A stretch of DNA of 64,000 nucleotides. Origin: Medicago truncatula. Its lineage: Eukaryota; Streptophyta; Magnoliopsida; Fabales; Fabaceae. The notes below the pieces were generated by a model. That model was not told the origin of the DNA, did not search any database, and saw only the letters and a list, made by a program, of their open reading frames with translations. The stretch spans positions 13,023,501 to 13,087,500 of the forward strand of contig NC_053044.1 of assembly GCF_003473485.1 (NCBI RefSeq), read 5' to 3'. Positions 56,981 to 64,000 of the stretch are shown one piece after another (within the stretch, counting starts at the first letter, position 1; the number at the start of each line of letters is the position of its first letter). Made by a program: the position numbers and the translations under genes.

Positions 56981-58875
56981 TTCACAGGTTTGCAGAAAAT
57001 GTTACGGGTTTGGACCCCTTTTCACCCCAAATCCCCAATTTTGATCCCTCATTGCTCAAATGTGTTTCCAGAACATGTTTATAGGTCAATATGACTAAAG
57101 CAACTCACAAAGACTCAATCAAACTTGAAAACACTTTACAATTGGACCAATTCACCATTTTCATCAAAACACCAACAACATCTCATTTCTCAACAACAAA
57201 CCAAGAATTATGCAAACCCAAGCCATGAATTATCATCAACAACATGACTAAACAACAACAACAATTGATCATGAAACTTATCACAATTCACCAACAACAA
57301 TGCATAATTCACCAATTGAGCATATTTCCACATATACCCATTTTCATACACTTTGAACATGTAATTCAACTAACATAATTCAATTATTCATAACTTCATA
57401 CATCTAAACATGTCATCACAATTAGAGCACGAATTTCATCACATATGTACAATTAATCAATTCATCCAATTAAGCACTTATCATACAAATAATTGAAAAT
57501 TACAAAAGTGATTATGATGAATTCTAACCCCCTTACCTTAGTAGGTTAATCTCCCTAGCTTAGGCTTCAATTTTGCTCCTAGCTTAACCCCAATCCTTGA
57601 TTCTTCAAGTCCTCTTCTCTCTAACCCTTTTCTCCTCTTGCTCCCACTTTCTCTCTCTATTCACTCCAAAATATCTTAGTGTAATGAAAGTGTGAGGAAA
57701 TTTCTCATAAGAGTATGTTTATATAGTGTGTCTCACAATTGGGCCTAACCCTCAACTTAATGGACTTAACCCATTTCTATTCAAACCAAAAATGTTTCTA
57801 CACTCTAACTGGTAATTCACTAATAACGGTCAAGTAACGGTAAAATGTCACTAACAGTCACTAAACGGTAAAATCTTAGTTTTACTCTAGTAACTTAGGA
57901 AAATAACTATTCTCACTAATCACTAAAAGTAATTCCCACCAAAAATTATAATTTTACCGTTCTCACAAAAATGACCAAAATACCCCAAAGTCCAAAATGA
58001 CTAAAATACCCTTCCAACACGGAAACCCATGAAAATGCACCCAATGATGAATAGTCACACACAAACACATAATAAAAGTAATTAAAATAAATCTAGCTAA
58101 AAATCGGGCTGTTACATTTATCACGCCTAAAGACGGACAAGTTCTAATTTTTGAAAAAAAAGTGGTCACGCAATTGTAAAATTATGGTCATACATGCCAT
58201 ATATTTGGCTAGTTTATCTTTCACAGGTGTCACTAATTTCGTTTTACGCGAATCGAACACATGATCTCATTTGATCAGTGCACTAAAAGCTTTTCCAACC
58301 AAAAATAAGTAGTTATACAATCTGTGAGTATATCACGCCTAAAGACGGACAAGTTCTAATTTATGAAAAAATAGTGGTCGCACATTTGTAAAATTATGGT
58401 CATACATGCCATATATTTGGCTAGTTTATCATTCCCAGGTGTAACTTATCCTGTTTTACGCGAATCGAACACATAATCTCATTTGATCACTGCACTAAAA
58501 GCCTTTTCAAACTTAAGTTTGGTAAGATTTCACCAAATCCTGTCAAAGATGGATATTAGTCGCCCTTTGACTCATGCAAAAGATATACATGCCAAGATTT
58601 TACATGTCAATAAAGACACAAACATTTTTTATATCAAAGAACAAAACATAACAAAAAACTCCCAATAAAATTTATTACATAACAGACACAGTGACTCATT
58701 AAACTGTAGGATAGTTCAACAATGTTAGTAACTAACAACATATGGTGTTTCCATTAATATTATAGGTGCGACATTGTCCTACTAAATAAAAAATAGCATC
58801 AAAAAACATCTACTTGCAATCATATCAAAACACTACACTAATTTAAATCTTCTTCTTTATGCGTCCATCCTTCAC

Positions 58876-60930
58876 CTATGGGGAAAGCAGAACCCCACTT
58901 TTTACACGGTTTCTTGGCTTGTCCTTAATTCTAGTTAAGAGATTTGATGCATGATGTGCTTCATCATATGATACATTTGCCACCTCCCTTTCAATAACTC
59001 TTTCAATCTCATCCATGGAGACGTCCTCGTCAACACTTTCATCATTGAAGACACCTTCGTCCACATAACTGGATTGTGCACTACCGCATAACTTCTTCAT
59101 CTCTCTAGTTTCCGATTCAAGAAGAGATATCCTTGCGGCAAGTCGTTTGTTTGCTTCACCCAACAGGCGATTGTTAACAATTAACTGACTAATAATAAGA
59201 TCTGGTCTCCATTTAATATATCCACTTGGCGCTCGATCTAACGCCTCCCTCACAACTTCATTTGCAACCTCTTCTTTAGTTGCACTTAGCTCTTCAATAA
59301 CCTGTTAAGGTTGATACAATATAAATATTAATGAACAATTGACACCGCTTAAACCCTATATACAAAATTCATATAGTTACATATAAATAATAATATTTAT
59401 CAACCTTACCAAATAATTACCAAGCAAGTGTGATATATTTTTGCCAACCAAACTAACACCACGCGCCTTCATAAATCGTGGAAACGTCAATGGAGAATCA
59501 TGATAACTTCGTTCGTATCCTAGTACATGCTCTAGAGCCCATACCTATATATACATATATAATATGACTATTATAATTTAATAAAAATAAATAAATTAAA
59601 TTAAATTGTTGCCATAAAATGACATGAAGACAAAGAGTGGCCTACAAAACAAACACTCTTTCATCTCCTATAAAACTTCATCCTATGTCATATAGAGTTA
59701 TAAGTTGATATACTCAAATTCAACGACAATCATCTGTATTTAAAAGTGCTTACAAATTATTACTACATTTTAATATGAGTTACACTTGTTTCAGTCACAG
59801 TTGCTAACAAGCTCTAAATATCAATGAATAAAAGATAAATTATAATCATGTCACAATATGGCATGAAGACAAAAAGTAAACATCAAATTAAAGTTAAACT
59901 TCACAATTTTTTATGTAACCCAACATAACTTGAAATCAATACTCAAGGTCACAATCATAATACAATATCAAGTAGATGCAAAACTTTTATAGATAAATGA
60001 CGCAACAAGTATATAGCTGAATTAGTAACAACCAACATACAATTCATAACAATTTCTTTTCATTCAGAAAACAACAATCAAGCCCACAACTATTAATTTA
60101 ATATTCAATCGCAATTCGCACCATCATAAAATAAGCTTAAACATCAAGTCAAGAAATCATGAAGAAAAAGAAGCAACATTATGAGGATATATCAACCTTA
60201 GAATCCAAAAACTCAAACTCAAGAAACTCTTGTAATATATAATATGTTACATTTCATTCTTGACATATATATTATACTCTTCACAGAAGACATATATGAT
60301 GACAAAGAGTGGCCTATAAACGTATAAAATGATCATACAATAACATACCTGTAATACAAAGAGGCGCTACTCGATTTAAACTGCAAGCAAGAGTTTCATA
60401 AACAGTGACACCCCAGTTGTATCTCCCAATGGAGTTCAAGTCGTCTAACATTTTTAGGCACCAACCACTAACCTTAACACTTGAATTTGGAAAGTAGAAC
60501 TCGGAAAACCAAGAAGTAAATAAAGTCGGCAAAACTTCTCAACATCTTCGTCTCCTTCCATATTAATAATTTTAGCATAAATTATTTTTACATTGATGAC
60601 TTCATTATAAAACATTGCTTTTGTAGTGGAGGTAGGGTCTTTTTTGAAGTTCACCTTTTCACGTATTATATGAAGTCCTAATGCAAAACATACATCTAAA
60701 GGTGTAAACCGTATTATCCGACCTTGTATAGCAAACCCCCACTCCTATCATCCCATCTTTCTACCAATTCTTCAAGAAAATTTTCGGATATTTTTAATTT
60801 CTTAGGCAAACTCAATAACCATTTAAATGGTGTTTTCTGAATTTGAAACCTTTGAAGTTCAGTAAGCTTGTCGTTGACTTTAGTAATATACTTCGACTTA
60901 CATTCATGCCTGAGACGTAACTGTAATAAA
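58876..60930 (-). pseudogene. Right copy of the transposon-associated gene family
   Basis: Minus-strand exons begin near 60923 (LRLRHECKSKYITKVNDKLT, KTPFKWLLSLPKKLKISENF, ELVERWDDRSG). The frame shifts near 60725 before RIIRFTPLDVCFALGL and again near 60510 between FCRLYLLLGF and SEFYFPNSS. It continues LDDLNSIGRYNWGVTVYETL to a GTATGT donor. Two intact exons follow: 59544-59410 (VWALEHVLGYERSYHDSPLT) and 59301-58876 (VIEELSATKEEVANEVVREA, a coiled coil RLLGEANKRLAARISLLESE, an acidic stretch, stop at 58876-58878). It is homologous to the left copy but inverted. Two frameshifts rule out a full protein, while the C-terminal exons remain clean. Confidence 0.65.
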
Positions 60931-61288
60931 CAAGAATTCCAAAGGCGACATATAAGGAAAGACATTAACAAAAACACAAAACACTAATGAAATCAAACAA
61001 ACTAATTGACATTCATCACATACACATACCATTTTGTTGGCTAGACAATGCTAGAATTACCACGGGAACAGATGCAATTATTATTAGTGGTTGAGAAGAC
61101 TACAACAGATGCGATTGTTATTGTCAATCAAGTGAATTGTTACTGTAAAAATAAAATAAAAAATATAAAGGCGTGTCATCTTCATAACTTAATTCACAAC
61201 TTAGATAATTTAGTTTATCGTCAAATGCAATCTTAAAATTATCTAGTTTACTGTCAAATGCAATCTTGAATAATTTAGTTCACATCCA

Positions 61289-61892
61289 TTACTATTATGT
61301 CTAGCTTTTATCTGAATAAACGACCATGTAATTTTGTCTATGAATATTAAGAATTGACTTATGAATATCAATGAATGACTTGCTTCAAATGTCTTTGAAA
61401 ATTGAATTGTTGAATTTGAGATTCAGATTTTATTAAATTGGATTCAACTAGTTCGATATTTACTTAATGATGAATATGATAAAAAATAGTTTCAAGGAAA
61501 AAAAAATTACTCTCGTGCATTACATCAGAAACAACCAAACAAGAGAACCAAATCAAAATACTCATCACCAACTCAAAAATAATCGAGTTTGAAAGTAGGT
61601 AAAATAACAAACCAAAACGTCACAATATAAAGACATAATAAGAAGCCAACAAAACAGGACAAGAATTGCCTGGAGTCATCATTTCCTACATTCAGCAAGT
61701 AAGCAGAATCATCATTAAGTAAATATCAAACCAGTTGAATCCAATTTAAAAAATGTGAATCTCAATTTCAACAATTCAATTTTCATAGACAATTGAAGCA
61801 AGTCATGCATTGATATTCATAAGTCAATTCTTAATATTCATAAAAAAATTACATGGTCATTCATTCAGATAAAAGCTAGACATAATAGTAAT
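61289..61892. repeat. Long inverted repeat (185-bp arms, 235-bp spacer)
   Basis: The left arm 61289-61473 pairs with the right arm 61709-61892 in reverse complement, with around 90 percent identity by eye; both hold 'gaatattaagaattgactta' and 'ctagcttttatctgaat'. Transcription would give a long hairpin. It lies upstream of the right gene copy, in its leader intron or promoter. Confidence 0.85.
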
Positions 61893-62409
61893 TTGCCTAA
61901 GTATTATAATTTAGAATCTAGTAATTCTCCTGCGATCTTGGTTCACTCCGTGAAAACGGTATCTGTGGCTGCCGTGACCGTTTTGTAACGGCGAAATCGC
62001 ACTACAGGACCGTTTTTTAAAACCTTTTTTGTTAATAACTATGTCTGCTACTATATAATATATGTTTGTTATTTTTGCTTTTCATACACCAAATTGTTTT
62101 AAAAAATCAATTTCTAACATACAGTTTTCTTTAATAATTGAACTCTATGAATTTACCAAGAGACTAAACCAAGCTTCAAAGACTGTCAACAAACTTTATC
62201 ACTCAATAAAACATTGAAAGAAATAGTTAAATCTGTTTCAAAGAAATGCTTACATAAATTAGATTTCAGCGAGGAGCAAAGAACATTAGATTACCCAAGA
62301 TCTCAGTCAAGACCTTACATAAATCACAAAATGTAACAGCCAAGAGGAAGAGGAATATGGAAGAAAATACCTGAGTTGAAAAAGGAACACTGTGAAAGAG
62401 ATCGTCGGA

Positions 62410-62495
62410 GATGGAGCAGGAGACGGCGGCTAGCGGCTAGGGTTGAATGGAAGATGGAGCAGGAGACGGCGACGCGCGGCTAGGGTTGAACGGAA
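62410..62495 (-). repeat. 43-bp direct duplication in the leader of the right gene copy
   Basis: 'gatggagcaggagacggcg' followed by 'ctagggttgaa(t/c)gg' occurs twice, 43 bp apart, in GC-rich sequence near the right end of the large element. The left end has a comparable GC-rich leader (50700-50880) with its own internal duplication ('catttgct(a/c)cgacggc'). Confidence 0.8.
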
Positions 62496-62940
62496 TGAAG
62501 GGTGTGGCGGAATGAATGGTGGTGGCGGAATGAAGGGGGGAATGGATGGAACTAGGGTGAAAGAGAAATGTTCCACCGAATGAATTGAAATGATAAAGGG
62601 TACGGCTAAAATTTTATTTTTTTTGTCATCTTTGATTTTTTTTGTGACATGAAATTGATTGATTTTTTTATTATTAATTGTATTGCCACATAAGGGTGGT
62701 ATAAGGTGTATTGCCACCTATGGTGGTATACCTATCACTCTTCTATGAAATAAATTTAGCAAGGATCCATATCCCCCTTCGTCATTATGACAACAATTTT
62801 GTTTTCATGTATGATATGTATTTTGTTATGATCAGTTGTAGAGCCTCATATAAAATCTTTGCATACTTTTTCCGTCGTGTGCGACATAAAGTGACGCTAT
62901 TATTCTACTTGGTTAAATTACATAACCAAGATTACTAGTG

Positions 62941-64000
62941 TGAAGGTGAGAGAAAACACAAGAAGGGGGGTTGAATTGTGTTGGATTTTTCTTCTTTTTC
63001 TCCTAAGCCGAAAACACTGATCAGAAGCAGATAAAGTTCTAATTCTGAAGTGATCTTCAGGACTAGATGCAGCGGATAAAACAGAGAGAGAGAAAAGAAA
63101 GATACAAAGCAATTATACATGTTCCTTCCACAAACCGGAAGTCAGTCATGTCCCCCTTGCACTTCCAAGGAGAGTTCACTATGTAATATCTTATTACAAT
63201 TGCTCACTGCTAAAACTAGCAAGAGACTTCAAATGCTCAAGCACAACTGCAAGAGACTTCCTATGCTCCTGAACACAATCAAGAGACTTCTAATGCTCAA
63301 GCACAACTGCAAGAGACTTCTTAATTCAAACAGAATTACAAAGAAAAATGTTTGAGGTTGAACACTTGATATACAATATGTGGTGTTCACAATACAAATC
63401 AGATACAGACTCTTAAGACTCTAGAATTTCTAAGATATGAAAGTTGATAAGAAGTTCTAAGTGAAATTTTGAATGCAGAACAATTTCAGTGGATTTTTGG
63501 CATTTTTTAAATTGTTGTTGAGTCTTTTTTCATGCATTGTCATTCTCTTATTCTTCACTCATTTATATAGAGGTGTGAAAGAGACGTTGTGAATTGCCAG
63601 CACATCAAAACAAAGTCGTTTGAAGATTTGATCAATTTCAATTTCAATTTTGCATGATATGGTTATTGTCCTATGAAGGATCAATTTCAAATCCATTCCA
63701 ATTGAGAGGGAACATCGTTGCAGGCAGAGCTGTTTTTCTTGTCTTGTAGCAGAGACAAAAACAGAGTAGTGGTTGTACACTTCGTACAATTGTACTTTGT
63801 CAACGCTCTTTGAAGAACAAACATCCAATGCCTTCAAATCATTTCAAAATAGTTGTTGCTTCACTCTTCCAGTCTTCTTCATTGTTTAGACGAGATTAAA
63901 TCCATTGAACAACCTTTGAAGCTTTAAGTCTTGCATCTAATGAGATGCTTCTGATGAACTTGCTTCTGATGACGTCATCACTTCAGGAGCACTTTTACTT
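62941..64000 (-). mobile_element. Copia-type LTR, minus strand, running off the window
   Basis: It is the reverse complement of the LTR at 20314-21289, with the same 3' end (plus-strand TGAAGGTGAG), the 'ggggggttgaattgtgtt' run and the same four 'gcaagagacttc' repeats near 63220-63330. It extends past the left limit of the other copy and beyond the window, so either the LTR is longer or internal sequence is attached. Confidence 0.8.

Larger units (their letters stand above)
55206..58116 (-). mobile_element. 2.9-kb LTR (Gypsy-type solo LTR) with 5-bp duplication
   Basis: The flanks are TTTAT at 55201-55205 and 58117-58121. Read on the minus strand it starts TGTAACAGCCCGATTTTTAG and ends GGAGTGTCACA, the canonical TG...CA with the 'tgtaaca(c/g)cccgattt' style of large plant Gypsy LTRs. 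A TATA box, CTATATAAAC, lies on the minus strand at 57717-57726. No gag or pol coding was seen in 2911 bp, so this is best read as a solo LTR left by recombination. The Tekay-like clade suggestion is inference. Confidence 0.8.
54931..58508. repeat. 212-bp tandem repeat (three units), split by an LTR
   Basis: Units start at 'cactaaaagc': 54941-55152, 55153-58280 (interrupted) and 58281-58492, with a partial fourth. Each contains 'tatcacgcct(a/c)(a/c)agacgg', 'gtggtcacgca' and 'acgcgaatcgaacac'. Without the LTR and one target-site copy, the middle unit is 53 + 159 = 212 bp, exactly the period of its neighbours. Confidence 0.9.
50519..62743. mobile_element. 12.2-kb Mutator-like element with 9-bp target duplication
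   Basis: Perfect flanks TATGAAATA occur at 50510-50518 and 62744-62752. The ends are related in inverted orientation: both pass through 'ttataccacc' and then '(c/g)atggcaata'-like blocks within the first 70 bases, at roughly 70 percent identity by eye. Each end leads inward through a GC-rich leader into a member of one gene family: the plus copy at 51556-52320 and the minus copy at 60923-58876. No MURA transposase domain was recognised anywhere inside. A 2.9-kb LTR insertion, a MITE and other repeats account for much of the length. Mutator-like elements carrying host-derived or Ulp1-associated genes are known in plants; whether this is one such unit or two fused elements is inference. Confidence 0.7.

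Noticed and set aside
55206-58116. Full-length retrotransposon
   Set aside because: No gag, protease, integrase or reverse transcriptase was found and no internal LTR pair was seen; a solo LTR fits better.
63119-63355. 78-codon plus-strand frame with KRL-rich repeats
   Set aside because: It is translation of the four 30-bp repeat units in the Copia LTR read on the wrong strand.

Overview
This is plant nuclear DNA. It is AT-rich, its genes have short GT-AG introns, it encodes two pentatricopeptide-repeat (PPR) proteins, and it is packed with LINE, LTR, hAT, Mutator-like, Harbinger-type and SINE insertions. The repeat types resemble those I know from papilionoid legumes (Medicago-like); that placement is inference. 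I found no bacterial-type operons, rRNA, tRNA genes or CRISPR arrays.

Five host genes look intact: a CW zinc-finger/methyl-CpG-binding-domain protein (4950-6375, minus), a PLS/E-class PPR protein (10559-11833, minus), a P-class PPR protein (15404-17137, minus), a GT37 fucosyltransferase in two exons (38955-42715, plus) and a parvulin-type prolyl isomerase in four exons (44341-46268, minus). A truncated second copy of the first PPR gene lies at 3398-4241. Two replication-protein-A-like genes (21640-23334 and 29095-32325, both minus) are pseudogenes with premature stops.

The rest is mostly mobile DNA. Region 1-15 kb has decayed LINE reverse-transcriptase/RNase H pieces around the MBD and PPR genes. 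Region 17-33 kb has SINE and MITE insertions, Copia LTRs, a 3.5-kb hAT element with an 8-bp target duplication, and the RPA-like pair. Region 33-38 kb has a broken Copia gag interrupted by a hAT-type MITE, then a LINE piece. Region 38-47 kb holds the two best host genes, with small insertions in their introns. Region 48-63 kb is dominated by Mutator-type elements. One is about 12.2 kb (50519-62743), flanked by TATGAAATA and carrying two inverted, decayed copies of one plant transposon-associated gene family; inside it a 2.9-kb LTR has split a 212-bp tandem repeat. The window ends inside a Copia LTR related to the one at 20314-21289.

The intact genes are unrelated housekeeping or regulatory functions and do not form a pathway. 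The notable content is the layered record of transposon insertions, several with exact target-site duplications readable by eye. Exon boundaries were placed by eye from frame continuity and GT-AG sites; transposon ends come from terminal repeats and target duplications.
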